Shown: piece by piece, positions 52,176 through 61,154 of the stretch
Layout: every line of letters starts with the position of its first letter
Position numbering within the stretch: position 1 is the first letter of the stretch
NCBI GenBank assembly: GCA_016125095.1
Contig: WGMK01000007.1
Coordinates: 391,605-455,604 of the forward strand
From: Candidatus Hydrogenedens sp.
Lineage (GTDB): Bacteria > Hydrogenedentota > Hydrogenedentia > Hydrogenedentales > JAEUWI01
DNA: 64,000 nt
Direction of reading: 5' to 3'
Position numbers and translations under genes: made by a program
Notes under the pieces: model-generated
Database searches by the model: none
What the model was told of the DNA's origin: nothing
What the model saw: the letters and a program-made list of their open reading frames with translations, nothing else

Positions 52176-52886
52176 CTATTCGGCGGCCGGCTGTACGCGG
52201 ATGTTGTCCACCAGCACATCGCCCTTGTAGCCGGGATACCGGCGCACCACCACGGCAATGCGGCCCGGCTCGGCGTCCTTGTCCATCGTGAACAGGCGGG
52301 AAACGCGGTTCATTTTTCCCTTGCCCTCACCCATCAGGCGCACGGTCTTGGGCCCCTTGGGCGTTTCAATCTCGACGATGACCTGCACGGCCTTCGGGTC
52401 TTCGCACTGAACATCGGCCATCAAGCGCCACTTGCGGCCCAGCAGCTCCGGCTTAACCGAGAGGAACTGGCGCGCCTGCGCCATGTTTTCGCCCTCCGGG
52501 AGAGCCAGCTTCAGCACCTTGGCCTTGCCGACCTCCATCAATTCCGGCTTGAAGGGCTTCCAATCCTGCTTGGCGCCCTTGGTGAACGTCCAGACCTGCA
52601 CGTCTCCGTCCTTCGTCATAAACTCGAAGGAGGAATTGAGCACGAGGTCGCTGAGGAACGAAGTCGGCTCGGCGGGCTTGGCCGGCTTCTTGGCGGCTTC
52701 CTGCTTCTTGGGGGCAGGCTTGTCCCCGGGGGCGTCTTTCCACGCCTCGGCGATTTCCACCGGCTTCGATTCGGATTTCACCCCGACCGGCGTCGCGTCC
52801 TTGGAGGCGCTCGGGCCGCCACACCCTGCCAGGGCGATTCCCAAGGCCGCGGAAAGCGCGAGCGGATACTTGCGGAAAATCGGCAT
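52176..52886 (-). CDS. Lipoprotein with C-terminal carbohydrate-binding-like domain
   Basis: 236 residues from ATG 52886; ATG 52895 is also in frame but only two bases from the ribosome-binding site AAGGAG. Signal peptide with lipobox IALAGC near residue 20. A Lys/Pro-rich linker (DKPAPKKQEAAKKPAKPAEP) spans about 50-75. The C-terminal 150 residues form a jelly-roll-like domain: LVLNSSFEFMTKDGDVQVWTF, ARQFLSVKPELLGRKWRLMADVQCEDP, VIVEIETPKGPKTVRL, RIAVVVRRYPGYKGDVLVDNIRV. The ending DVLVDNIRV is what CBM4/9- and DUF-type carbohydrate-binding modules show. Ligand unknown. Monocistronic, with its own terminator. Confidence 0.75.
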   Translation of the reverse strand: MPIFRKYPLALSAALGIALAGCGGPSASKDATPVGVKSESKPVEIAEAWKDAPGDKPAPKKQEAAKKPAKPAEPTSFLSDLVLNSSFEFMTKDGDVQVWTFTKGAKQDWKPFKPELMEVGKAKVLKLALPEGENMAQARQFLSVKPELLGRKWRLMADVQCEDPKAVQVIVEIETPKGPKTVRLMGEGKGKMNRVSRLFTMDKDAEPGRIAVVVRRYPGYKGDVLVDNIRVQPAAE

Positions 52887-53072
52887 CAGATACATATCTC
52901 CTTTTCGTTATCGACCGGTTAGCGGCGGCAGGCCGGCGTGGTAAACGGCCCTGCTGAAGGGCGCGCCGCGACCATCTTAACGCTTGGTTTTCCACTGGGG
53001 TAGACACCCGTGCCAAGCAACAGTGCGCTCGATTCGAGCGGCCCTAAGTGTATCTGCCGCGTTGCAGCCGGG

Positions 53073-53672
53073 TCAAACAGACCCGACTTGGAGGGCCTCG
53101 GGCGGAATGGCGCCCGCACGAATCACCGCACCCGTATCCGGGTCGTAAATCGTAGAGGGCACACTGGATAGCGTGGGACCGCCATCCAGTACCGCCGACA
53201 CGTTCAGCGCGGCGCAGGCCTCGCCGTCCATCGCGGGGTCGGCGCCGCTCAGGTTGGCCGACGTGGAGGTAATCGCGTGCCCGACTGCATCGCACAGCCG
53301 CCGCGCCAGGGGCAGGCCCGGGCAGCGAACGCACACCTTGCCTCCTACCGGGGCGATGGCGGGGTGCAGCCCGGGTTCGGCAGGCAGCAACAACGACAGG
53401 GGCCCCGGCCAGAAGCGCTCCATCATTTCCCGGGCGCGGGCGCTCAATTGTCCCGCGATGCCCTCCAACTGGCACTCCGAACTGACAATCAGCAGGATCG
53501 GGTTGGCGTCCGGGCGGCCCTTGACACGGAACACCGCCTCGATGGCGGCTGGATTAAACGGGTCGGCCGCGAGGCCATACACGGTCTCGGTGGGGTAGGC
53601 GACCACTTCGCCCGCGCGAATCCGCCGTGCCGCCTCGGCAATGCCTTCGGTGGTCGGCGGCAGGCCCAGCAT
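53073..53672 (-). CDS. tsaC: Threonylcarbamoyl-AMP synthase (TsaC/Sua5/YrdC)
   Basis: 199 residues. It makes threonylcarbamoyl-AMP for tRNA t6A37. YPTETVYGLAADPFNPAAIEAVFRVKGRPDANPILLIV carries the nucleotide and bicarbonate-binding Lys/Arg motif, RFWPGPLSLLL follows, and TSTSANLSG is the ATP-binding STSANxSG signature. There is no C-terminal Sua5 domain. Its ATG shares one base with the rdgB stop (TGATG), so it is the last gene of a ctpA-rph-rdgB-tsaC chain. Confidence 0.92.
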   Translation of the reverse strand: MLGLPPTTEGIAEAARRIRAGEVVAYPTETVYGLAADPFNPAAIEAVFRVKGRPDANPILLIVSSECQLEGIAGQLSARAREMMERFWPGPLSLLLPAEPGLHPAIAPVGGKVCVRCPGLPLARRLCDAVGHAITSTSANLSGADPAMDGEACAALNVSAVLDGGPTLSSVPSTIYDPDTGAVIRAGAIPPEALQVGSV

Positions 53673-54265
53673 CAGTGCGACTCGAGGTACGCGCGGAGCT
53701 GGGCGAAGGCGCGGCCGCGGTGGCTGAGCGCGTGCTTTTCTTTCGCCGTCATCTCGGCAAAGGTGCGCTCTTCGCCCGAGGGCACGAACAGCGGGTCGTA
53801 GCCGAAACCGGCCTCGCCGCAGGCCTCGACCGAAATATGCCCTTCGACCTCGCCGCGGAACACCTGCGGTTCACCGCCGGGTTCGAGGAAGGCCGCGCAG
53901 CACACGAAGCGCGCCGTGCGCTGGTGCCAGGGATACTCTTCAAGCTCGTCGAGCAGTTTCTCGTTGTTGTCGTCGTAGGTGCAGTCCGGCCCGGCATAGC
54001 GTGCCGAGTAGACCCCCGGGGCACCGCCGAGCGCATCGACGCAAAGCCCGGAGTCGTCCGCCACGCACGCCACTCCGAAGTGCCTGCCGTAGTACCGCGC
54101 CTTCAGCAACGCGTTTTCTTCGAAGGTCTCGCCGGTCTCTTCGGGTTCTTCTACCGCCGGAAAATCCTTGAGCGAGCGGACTTCCCAAGGCAATCCCGCC
54201 AGCAAGGTGGCGAGTTCTTCGGCCTTGTGGGCGTTTCCGGAACCAATCAGCAGCACTTTACTCAA
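53672..54265 (-). CDS. rdgB: Non-canonical purine NTP pyrophosphatase (RdgB/HAM1)
   Basis: 197 residues. It removes dITP, ITP and XTP from the pool. The N-terminus [18 protein letters not shown] (SGNxxK), the catalytic [40 protein letters not shown] and the C-terminal [24 protein letters not shown] (SHR) are all family blocks. TTG 54265 is the start: it gives the family N-terminus, GGAGG lies about 9 bases upstream, and it overlaps the rph stop by 8 bases (TTGAGTAA). Confidence 0.92.
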   Translation of the reverse strand: MSKVLLIGSGNAHKAEELATLLAGLPWEVRSLKDFPAVEEPEETGETFEENALLKARYYGRHFGVACVADDSGLCVDALGGAPGVYSARYAGPDCTYDDNNEKLLDELEEYPWHQRTARFVCCAAFLEPGGEPQVFRGEVEGHISVEACGEAGFGYDPLFVPSGEERTFAEMTAKEKHALSHRGRAFAQLRAYLESH

Positions 54266-54971
54266 GGCCGAGCGCCTCCTTCTGGATGGCGACGAGCTGC
54301 TGGATGCCGTAGGTCGCAAGGTCGAGCATCTCGTCCAGCCCGGCGCGGGGGAACGTACGTCCTTCGGCGGACCCCTGCACTTCGATGAATTCGCCCGCGC
54401 CGGTCATCACGACGTTCATGTCCACCTCGGCCCGCGAATCCTCGTCGTAGTTCAGGTCGAGAATGGGGGCACCGTCGAAAATACCGACGCTGACCGCCGC
54501 GCAGGGCTGCAACGGCACGCGCTTGAGAAAGCCCTTGTTCACGCTGGACTGCAGGGCGTCGTACAACGCCACGAATCCGCCGGTGATGGCAGCCGTCCGG
54601 GTGCCGCCGTCGGCCTGCAACACATCGCAATCGATGGTTATCTGGCAGGGACCGATCGCCTTGAGGTCGGTCACGGCGCGCAACGAGCGGCCAATGAGCC
54701 GGCTGATTTCCATCGCGCGGCCCTTGTTGTTCTGTTCGCGCGAGGTGCGCGTATGCGTGGCCGAGGGCAGCATCGCATACTCGGCGGTCACCCAGCCCTG
54801 GCCGCTGTCCTTGAGCCAGCCCGGCAGCCGGTCGTCCATCGAGGCCGTGCACAGCACGCGCGTATCGCCAAAGCTGACCAGCACGGAGCCGGCGGCGTGC
54901 TTCGTAAAGTTGCGTTCGAGAGAAACCGCGCGCAGGGCGTCCTGCGCGCGGCCATCGGGTCGGTTTATCAC
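54258..54971 (-). CDS. rph: Ribonuclease PH
   Basis: 237 residues. 3'-5' phosphorolytic exoribonuclease trimming tRNA 3' ends. [56 protein letters not shown] (with the RE after it), [31 protein letters not shown] and [34 protein letters not shown] carry the RNase PH phosphate- and RNA-binding residues. GTG 54971 is the start. It sits 8 bases after ctpA and overlaps rdgB; rph-rdgB adjacency is widespread. Confidence 0.95.
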   Translation of the reverse strand: MINRPDGRAQDALRAVSLERNFTKHAAGSVLVSFGDTRVLCTASMDDRLPGWLKDSGQGWVTAEYAMLPSATHTRTSREQNNKGRAMEISRLIGRSLRAVTDLKAIGPCQITIDCDVLQADGGTRTAAITGGFVALYDALQSSVNKGFLKRVPLQPCAAVSVGIFDGAPILDLNYDEDSRAEVDMNVVMTGAGEFIEVQGSAEGRTFPRAGLDEMLDLATYGIQQLVAIQKEALGLE

Positions 54972-54979
54972 GGGTCGGT

Positions 54980-56512
54980 TTATTCCTCTGGCGCGACTTC
55001 GCCCGCGGGGGGCGCTTCAACGGCCGGGGCGGCGGCATCGTCGCCCGCAGCGCTGCCTTCAGCGGCTGCATCCGCCGGCTTGTCGACGTGCGCCACCTGC
55101 GTTTCCTTCACGCTCTTGTGGTATTTCTTGATGAGATTCTCCCACACGGAGTCTTCGCGCAGCAGTTCGACGGCGCGCTTGAGCTGGAGGTCTTCTACGT
55201 GCTCAGGCGCCTCTTCGCCTTCCTTCAGCTCCGGCGCAAGGGCGCCCTCGGGCAGCTTATAGCCGGAAATCGTGCCGTGATCCAGAATGCCCTCGCCCAT
55301 CGGGTCCGCCTCGAAAGAGCGATCCATCTGGCGCACCAGCTTGATCAAGTGGGCCTGATCCATCGTCGATTCCACGTCCGGCTTGATGCCCTCGTGGTCG
55401 ATGGTCACCTCGGCCGGCGTGTAATACAGCGCGGTCGTCAGGCGCAACGCCGTGTTCTCCGGGCGCTCCAGCGGGATAATCGTCTGCACGCTTCCCTTGC
55501 CGAAGGTCTTCTCGCCAACGACCAGCGCACGCTGGTAGAACTGCATCGCGCCGGTTACGATTTCCGAAGAACTGGCGGTCTGGTTGTTCACCAGTATCAC
55601 GACCGGCATGTCCTTGGGCACCACGGCCGAACGCTGCGTCTTGTAGCGCATGTCATCGCGGTTGGGCGAGCCGTCCGGGCGCTTGCGGCCCTCGGTATAA
55701 GTCACGAGCGTACCCTTGTCAAAGAACAACTCACAGACCTCGACGGACGAATTGAGCAGGCCGCCCGGGTTCCAGCGCAGGTCGATGATGAGCGACTGCA
55801 TGCCGTTGTCCAGGAAGCCGTTGATTTTGTCGCGCATGTCGCGCGCGGTGGTTTCCTTGAAGTCCTTCACGCGGATATAGCCGATCTTGCCATCGATCAG
55901 GCCGGATTCTCCGATGCTCACCAGCGGCACGCGATCACGCTTCACCTCGATATCGATTACCTCCGGGTCGCTCTTCTCGTCGACCGGCATGCGGAGGATG
56001 GAAAGCTTGACCGTGGTGCCGCGCTGGCCGCGGATCTTGTCGGCCGCGTCGGCGGTGGTCATGCCATCGGTGGGAATGTCGTCAATGGCCATAATCAGGT
56101 CGAAGGGGAGGAGGCCCGCCTCGGCCGCGGGGGAGCCCGAAATGGGAGCGACCACCATCACGCGGCCATCTTCGTCGAGCCGGATGGAAACGCCGATGCC
56201 CTCGAATTCGCCGCGGGTGTCCTCGCGCATCTGCTCGAGGTCGCTGGCGGAAATGTAGGAACTGTGCGCGTCGAGGCTGCGCATCATGCCGCGCAGCGCG
56301 CCCTCGACCAGTACGTCGATGTCGGCATCGCGCACGTACTCGCGCTGAATCGTGGCCAGCACGCCGCCGATGGGTTCAATCTTGCGATAGACGTCCACAT
56401 TGTCGTCGTCGGCGCTGATGCGCGACACGAAACCATTGGACAGCAGCAAGGCCGCCGCCGTCAGAAAAGTCAGCAGCGCGGCGAACTCGAACTTGCTCTT
56501 TTGCTTCTGCAT
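54980..56512 (-). CDS. ctpA: Carboxyl-terminal processing protease (S41)
   Basis: 510 residues from ATG 56512. N-terminal signal anchor ([23 protein letters not shown]), S41 N-terminal helices, PDZ domain about 105-185 ([41 protein letters not shown]), then the Ser/Lys-type protease core: [43 protein letters not shown] with nucleophile Ser, and [16 protein letters not shown] with catalytic Lys. A long Ala/Pro/Glu tail follows. Periplasmic processing of exported proteins. First gene of the rph-rdgB-tsaC chain. Confidence 0.93.
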   Translation of the reverse strand: MQKQKSKFEFAALLTFLTAAALLLSNGFVSRISADDDNVDVYRKIEPIGGVLATIQREYVRDADIDVLVEGALRGMMRSLDAHSSYISASDLEQMREDTRGEFEGIGVSIRLDEDGRVMVVAPISGSPAAEAGLLPFDLIMAIDDIPTDGMTTADAADKIRGQRGTTVKLSILRMPVDEKSDPEVIDIEVKRDRVPLVSIGESGLIDGKIGYIRVKDFKETTARDMRDKINGFLDNGMQSLIIDLRWNPGGLLNSSVEVCELFFDKGTLVTYTEGRKRPDGSPNRDDMRYKTQRSAVVPKDMPVVILVNNQTASSSEIVTGAMQFYQRALVVGEKTFGKGSVQTIIPLERPENTALRLTTALYYTPAEVTIDHEGIKPDVESTMDQAHLIKLVRQMDRSFEADPMGEGILDHGTISGYKLPEGALAPELKEGEEAPEHVEDLQLKRAVELLREDSVWENLIKKYHKSVKETQVAHVDKPADAAAEGSAAGDDAAAPAVEAPPAGEVAPEE

Positions 56513-56614
56513 GCGAAAGGAATCTCCAGCATCCGGGCGTTCGGCACGTACCACTTCGTGCCGGTCGGGGGAGTGTAACAGATGCCCTGCCGAAATGCTA
56601 AGGGCGGCAACAAT

Positions 56615-57763
56615 TTACCCCTTCACCGCCTGCAGCGCCCGGTCAAAGTCTTCGAGCAGGTCGGCGGGGTCTTCGATACCGATGGAAACCCGCACCAGAT
56701 TGGCCGCTATTCCCATTTTACGACGCTCGTCCTCAGGTACCGCCAGATGCGTCATGGTCCAGGGATACTCGATGAGCGACTCCACGCCGCCCAACGACAC
56801 CGCCTGCGAGAACAGCTCGAGGTTGTCGAGCAGGGCGTAAGCCTCGGGCTTGCCGCCCTTGACATAGAACGAGAAGGTGCCGCCATTGCCGCGGGCCTGG
56901 CGTTTGGCCAGCTCGTGCTGCGGGTGGCTGGGCAGCCCCGGATGCAGCACGCGCTCGATCTTGGGGTGCGCCTCGAGGAATTCGGCCAGCGCCAGGGCGT
57001 TCGCCTGATGGGCCTCCATGCGGAGCGGCAGCGTCTTGATGCCCCGCATCACGAGGAAGCATTCCCACGGCCCCGGCACCGCGCCGACCGCGTTTTGCAG
57101 GTGCGCAAGCCGGGCCGCAATGGCCTCGTCGTTTGTGATGGCGCAGCCGCCCACCACGTCGCTGTGGCCGTTCAAGTATTTCGTGGTCGAATGCACCACG
57201 ATATCCGCGCCCAGGTCGAGTGGATTCTGGAAGTAGGGGGAGAGGAAGGTGTTATCGACAATGGCATGCGCGCCGCCTTCGTGCGCAATGGCCGCCAGCG
57301 CCGCGATATCCACCACCTTCATCAGGGGGTTCGTCGGGCTTTCAATCCAGACTACCTTGGTATTCGGGCGCATCGCGGCGCGTACCGCGTCGAGGTCGTT
57401 GAAATCCTCAAAGCTGACCTCGATGCCCAGCGGCTGCATCACCGTGGTCATCAGGCGATAGGTACCGCCGTAGCACTCGTTGGAAACCACCACGTGGTCG
57501 CCTGCCCGGTACTGCATCATCACCGTCGTCTCGGCGGCCATGCCCGTCGAGAAGGCGAAGGCCCGCTGGCCGCTCTCCAGCTGGGCCAGGCATTCCTCCA
57601 GCGCCTTGCGCGTGGGGTTGCCAGAGCGCGAGTAGTCGAATTCGCCCGGGTCCTCGGCAGAACGGAACGCAAAGGTCGAGGTCTGGTAAACGGGCGTCAT
57701 CACCGCCCCGTGCTGGGGGTCGGGCGCCTGCCCGGCATGGATGGCCTTCGTGCGGAAACGCAT
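56615..57763 (-). CDS. Trans-sulfuration PLP enzyme (cystathionine gamma-synthase/lyase type)
   Basis: 382 residues from ATG 57763, preceded by AAGGA. Cys/Met-metabolism PLP family: RFRTKAIHAGQAPDPQHGAVMTPVYQTSTF, YSRSGNPTRKALEECLAQLE, SGMAAETTVMM-like FSTGMAAETTV, IESPTNPLMKVVDI, VDNTFLSPYFQNPLDLGADIVVHSTTKYLNGHSDVVGG with the Schiff-base Lys in STTKYLNGH, then LGGVESLIEYPWTMTH with the Ser-Leu-Gly-Gly-Val-Glu block. MetB, MetC and CTH cannot be separated by eye. A lone gene, divergent from the alpha/beta hydrolase. Confidence 0.9.
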   Translation of the reverse strand: MRFRTKAIHAGQAPDPQHGAVMTPVYQTSTFAFRSAEDPGEFDYSRSGNPTRKALEECLAQLESGQRAFAFSTGMAAETTVMMQYRAGDHVVVSNECYGGTYRLMTTVMQPLGIEVSFEDFNDLDAVRAAMRPNTKVVWIESPTNPLMKVVDIAALAAIAHEGGAHAIVDNTFLSPYFQNPLDLGADIVVHSTTKYLNGHSDVVGGCAITNDEAIAARLAHLQNAVGAVPGPWECFLVMRGIKTLPLRMEAHQANALALAEFLEAHPKIERVLHPGLPSHPQHELAKRQARGNGGTFSFYVKGGKPEAYALLDNLELFSQAVSLGGVESLIEYPWTMTHLAVPEDERRKMGIAANLVRVSIGIEDPADLLEDFDRALQAVKG

Positions 57764-57940
57764 GGATAAGTCCTTGTAGTGTGGGGGGTAGACCGGAAAC
57801 GATAGCATACCCGCCGGTCTTGATGCCGTCGTCCCGTTTTCCGCCCGCTCATGCGCAGTCGGGCGACTTCCCGTGAAACCTGACGCCGGATTGTGTTGTC
57901 TTAGCAAGGGTAAATTATGCCCTAACATAAGGATGTCGTC

Positions 57941-58978
57941 ATGAAACGGAGTGCTTTTGCGGCGGTGTGGATGGGTTTGGTTGTGTTTGCTGCGGTATGT
58001 GCAGGCGCTCAGCCGCTGGATGATGCCGGATTTTACGCGGACTACGATCCGAATCTGCCGTTCAACGTAGAGTCGGAAGGTGTTAAAACCGTCGACAAGG
58101 TGGACGAGATCTTCGGGGTCGAACGCCCGATGCGTTTCGAAAAGGAACTCTTCAGCTTCGAGTCGCGGGAAGGCGAGCGGGTGCCGTCTATCATGGCGCG
58201 TCCGATCGGCTCCGAGGGCAAGAAGCTACCGGTCATCTTGTTCCTGCATGGCTCGGGCCAGAAGAAGGAATTCATCGAGGAGATCTGCACGCCGTTCGTG
58301 GAAAAGGGCTTCGCGTTCGCTTCCTTCGACCAGTTCACGCGCGGCAAGCGCCAGCCCAACGACAATCCCTGGGCGCTTATGTTCTCGTGGCGCGACCGCT
58401 GCTGGAAGACCGTGAACGACGCGCGCCGCATGGTGGACTACCTGCAGACGCGCGACGACGTGGATCCCGAGCGCATCTACCTCGTGGGCGCCAGCTACGG
58501 CGCCATCACCGGCACCACGGTCATCGCGCGCGAGAAGCGCATCAAGGCGGGCGTGCTGGTCGTGGGCGGCGGCGATTTCATGACCATGGTGAACGCGCCC
58601 ATCATTCAGGAAGAAGTCGGCAAGCGCGGACTGGACTGGGCGCTGGAACTGGTCAAGCCGATTGCCCACCTCATCGTCGATGCGGCGGACCCGGTGCATT
58701 ATGCGCCGGGCACCGAGGGAACGCCGGTGCTGATGCAGAGCGGTTCGGCCGACCGACTGGTGTCGCCTGAGGCGGGGGAGAAGCTCTACGCCGCGCTGGG
58801 TGAGCCGAAGGAAATCCGCTGGTACGACGTGGATCACCCCGGCCTGCGCGAAGGCGACGGCCCGGAAATCGTCCGCATGCTCGACGAGGGCCTCGAGTGG
58901 ATGCTCGAGCGCGATGCCCCGTACCGCAAGGCGCAGACCGCCAGCGGCACGTCGGCCGAGACCAAGCCCGCGGGCTGA
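57941..58978 (+). CDS. Secreted alpha/beta hydrolase (dienelactone-hydrolase-like)
   Basis: 345 residues. Signal peptide 1-23 (AVWMGLVVFAAVCAGAQ). The mature part has an N-terminal strand region (MRFEKELFSFESREGERVPSIMARP), then VILFLHGSGQKKEFIEEI (oxyanion region), YLVGASYGAITGTTVI with nucleophile Ser in GASYG, the acid Asp in MQSGSADRLVSPEAG and the catalytic His in VDHPGLREG. Resembles acetyl-xylan or polyester-type secreted esterases, substrate unknown. A terminator lies 22 bases downstream, so it is monocistronic. Confidence 0.82.
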   Translation: MKRSAFAAVWMGLVVFAAVCAGAQPLDDAGFYADYDPNLPFNVESEGVKTVDKVDEIFGVERPMRFEKELFSFESREGERVPSIMARPIGSEGKKLPVILFLHGSGQKKEFIEEICTPFVEKGFAFASFDQFTRGKRQPNDNPWALMFSWRDRCWKTVNDARRMVDYLQTRDDVDPERIYLVGASYGAITGTTVIAREKRIKAGVLVVGGGDFMTMVNAPIIQEEVGKRGLDWALELVKPIAHLIVDAADPVHYAPGTEGTPVLMQSGSADRLVSPEAGEKLYAALGEPKEIRWYDVDHPGLREGDGPEIVRMLDEGLEWMLERDAPYRKAQTASGTSAETKPAG

Positions 58979-58999
58979 GGTTGGCATTAGTTCTTGAGT

Positions 59000-59037
59000 G
59001 CGGCGCAGGGGGCACCTCCTGCGCCGCGCTTGTTTTT
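59000..59037 (+). terminator. Rho-independent terminator after the secreted hydrolase
   Basis: A 10-bp stem (GCGGCGCAGG with CCTGCGCCGC, 8-base loop) followed by GCTTGTTTTT. Confidence 0.85.
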
Positions 59038-59174
59038 CCGGGTTTGTAATCCGCTTGCTCAGGCGCGACAATGGCCGTACCCGCACTTTTCGAACCGGTT
59101 TGGCGCCGCGGAGGGCCAGATTTCTAATGGGCGCACGCGCGCCTCGAGTCATCGAGAAAGGGAGACTTAATACC

Positions 59175-60470
59175 ATGACCATGAGCCGACGAACCTTTAT
59201 GGGCGCTTCTGCCGGAGCCATCCTGACGGCGGGAACCTTTGCGCAAGGCTCCGCCTTCGGCGCGAACGGACGCATCAACATGGCGGTCATCGGTGTGCGC
59301 GGCCGCGGCGGCAGCCACATCGACGGCTGGCTCGAATCGCCGGATTCGGAACTCGTCGCCCTGTGCGATGCCGACGAGCACTTCCTCGAAGCGCGCGCCC
59401 GCGAGGTGGAAAAGCGCACCGGCAAGAAGGTGAAGACCTTTACCGACATGCGGGAGCTCTTTGAGGACAAGGAGATCGACGCGGTGTCCATCGCCACGCC
59501 GAACCACTGGCACGCGCTCGCGGCCATCTGGGCGGTGCAGGCCGGCAAGGATGTATACGTCGAGAAGCCCGGCACGCACAATTACTTCGAGGGCCTGCAG
59601 CTGATGGCCGCCGCGGAGAAGTACGACCGGATTATCCAGCACGGCACGCAGCGACGCAGCGAGGCCAACTGGATGCGCGACATCGCGCTGATTCAGTCGG
59701 GCGAGATTATCGGCGACGTCTACATGGCGCGCGGCCTCTGCTACAAGAACGGCAACCGCGGCGACATCGGCACCGCCCCGAACGAAGAGCCCCCGGCGCA
59801 CCTGCACTGGCGACTCTGGCAGGGGCCGGCATCCGAACAGGAATACAACCGCCTCTACCATCCCTACACTTGGCACTGGTTCTGGCACTACGGCAACGGC
59901 GAGATCGGCAACCAGGGCGTGCACCAGATGGACGTGGCCGTGTGGGGCATGAACAAGGGCATGCCGGTGTCGGTCTACAGCGCGGGCGGACGCTACACCT
60001 ACGAGGACCAGGCGCAGACGCCCAACACCAACGTGGCTACCTTCACCTATGAAGACGGCAAGATGCTGGTGTTCGAGGTGCGCAACCGGTGGACCAATGA
60101 CGAGTCCGGCGTGAGCGTCGGCAACTTGTTCTACGCCAACGAGGGCTACTACGTCGAGGGCAAGGGCTTCTTCGATACCAAGGACCAGCCCATCAAAATC
60201 GACAACGACAAGTACCCCTATCCCGAATCGCACGGCAACTGGCAGAATTTCCTCAACGCCGTGAAGGCGCGCGACAAGAGCATGATTCACGGCAACATGA
60301 AGGACGCGCACCTGTCGGCCGCGCACTGCCACCTCGCCAACACCTCGTACCGCCTCGGCCGCTCGCTCGAATTCGACCCTGCCGCCGGACAGTACAAAGG
60401 CGACGACGAGGCCAACAAGATGCTGACCCGCGACTACCACCCCGATTTCACCGTACCTAAGCTCGCCTAG
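59175..60470 (+). CDS. Tat-exported Gfo/Idh/MocA-family oxidoreductase
   Basis: 431 residues from ATG 59175 (GGGAGA 9 bases upstream). A twin-arginine signal MSRRTFMGASAGAILTAGTFAQGSAFGA opens the protein, so it is folded before export. Rossmann domain NMAVIGVRGRGGSHIDGW; then SIATPNHWHALAAIWAVQAGKDVYVEKPGTHN with the catalytic Lys of EKP; the C-terminal domain has WHWFWHYGNGEIGNQGVHQMDVAVWG with the conserved His and HGNWQNFLNAVKARDKSM. Family members oxidise sugars or inositol-type polyols with NAD(P), which is unexpected outside the cytoplasm; tightly bound cofactor is the usual explanation. Substrate unknown. Terminator follows at 60490. Confidence 0.88.
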   Translation: MTMSRRTFMGASAGAILTAGTFAQGSAFGANGRINMAVIGVRGRGGSHIDGWLESPDSELVALCDADEHFLEARAREVEKRTGKKVKTFTDMRELFEDKEIDAVSIATPNHWHALAAIWAVQAGKDVYVEKPGTHNYFEGLQLMAAAEKYDRIIQHGTQRRSEANWMRDIALIQSGEIIGDVYMARGLCYKNGNRGDIGTAPNEEPPAHLHWRLWQGPASEQEYNRLYHPYTWHWFWHYGNGEIGNQGVHQMDVAVWGMNKGMPVSVYSAGGRYTYEDQAQTPNTNVATFTYEDGKMLVFEVRNRWTNDESGVSVGNLFYANEGYYVEGKGFFDTKDQPIKIDNDKYPYPESHGNWQNFLNAVKARDKSMIHGNMKDAHLSAAHCHLANTSYRLGRSLEFDPAAGQYKGDDEANKMLTRDYHPDFTVPKLA

Positions 60471-60489
60471 GCGGCGAAACGAATATCAC

Positions 60490-60521
60490 AAGGGCCGGAA
60501 TCCCACGGGATTCCGGCCCTT
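60490..60521 (+). terminator. Hairpin terminator after the Gfo/Idh/MocA gene
   Basis: A perfect 14-bp stem (AAGGGCCGGAATCC and its complement) with a 4-base loop, followed by CTTATTG. The T-run is short. Confidence 0.7.
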
Positions 60522-60766
60522 CTTATTGAAGACGGCGCTACGAGTAGCCGATAGCAGGATTGCGATTCATTTCGTCCAACTCCGTCGAGGTTGCCATCGG
60601 TTAGGGAACCACCTACGGGGTTCCGGAAATGGGGGGCAGGTACCCAGCGTAGGCGCCCGAGGACGCGCGCCAACGCCGGGCAATGTTAGGCAACCGCTAC
60701 GCGGTAGCGCACCACTTGGGGGCCGATCGTCGTATTCAGGAACCGCTACCGCGGTTGCTCGGCGGC

Positions 60767-60857
60767 AAACAGACACCCCGGGTGGCCCCGCGAAACGCGG
60801 TGCGACCCGGGGCTACGATTTCAGAACCACTGCCGTGGTTCGGGAATCCGGCCGATT
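60767..60857 (+). repeat. 91-nt direct repeat, copy 1
   Basis: Matches 61057-61146 apart from two substitutions and one single-base deletion. It contains a CCCCGGGT...ACCCGGGG hairpin followed by GAACCAC-tgcc-GTGGTTC. Confidence 0.9.
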
Positions 60858-61056
60858 GGGCGAAGTTTGGGATCCGAAACTTCCGGTGTGCCCAACTGCG
60901 GGAGCAGTTGAAATATCGTAGCCCCGGCGTTGCGGCGCGTCTTCGCGACGCTACCCGGGGTATTGAGCGGATTGTATTTAACCGCGGGAGCGGTTCATGA
61001 ACCATGCGCGAAGATCGTCCAGATCTCACGAATCGCTGCCGCGAACGTATGGCCAC

Positions 61057-61146
61057 AAACAGATACCCCGGGTGGCCCCGCGAAACGCGGTGCGACCCGG
61101 GGCTCGATTTCAGAACCACTGCCGTGGTTCGGGATTCCGGCCGATT
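61057..61146 (+). repeat. 90-nt direct repeat, copy 2
   Basis: Partner of 60767-60857. It ends 8 bases before the msrBA stop, so it may act as or replace that gene's 3' region. Confidence 0.9.
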
Positions 61147-61154
61147 CTATTCGC

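Larger units (their letters stand above)
60600..61146. repeat. Repeat-rich intergenic spacer
   Basis: 684 bases separate the Gfo/Idh/MocA and msrBA genes, and no gene is supported in them. The spacer is packed with short palindromes: GGAACCACCTACGGGGTTCC, AACCGCTACGCGGT, AACTGC-ggga-GCAGTT, AACCGC-ggga-GCGGTT, GAACCAC-tgcc-GTGGTTC, plus three modules bounded by CCCCGGGT and ACCCGGGG. Two 90-base stretches are direct repeats. Any long frame here repeats the same low-complexity peptide. Confidence 0.8.
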
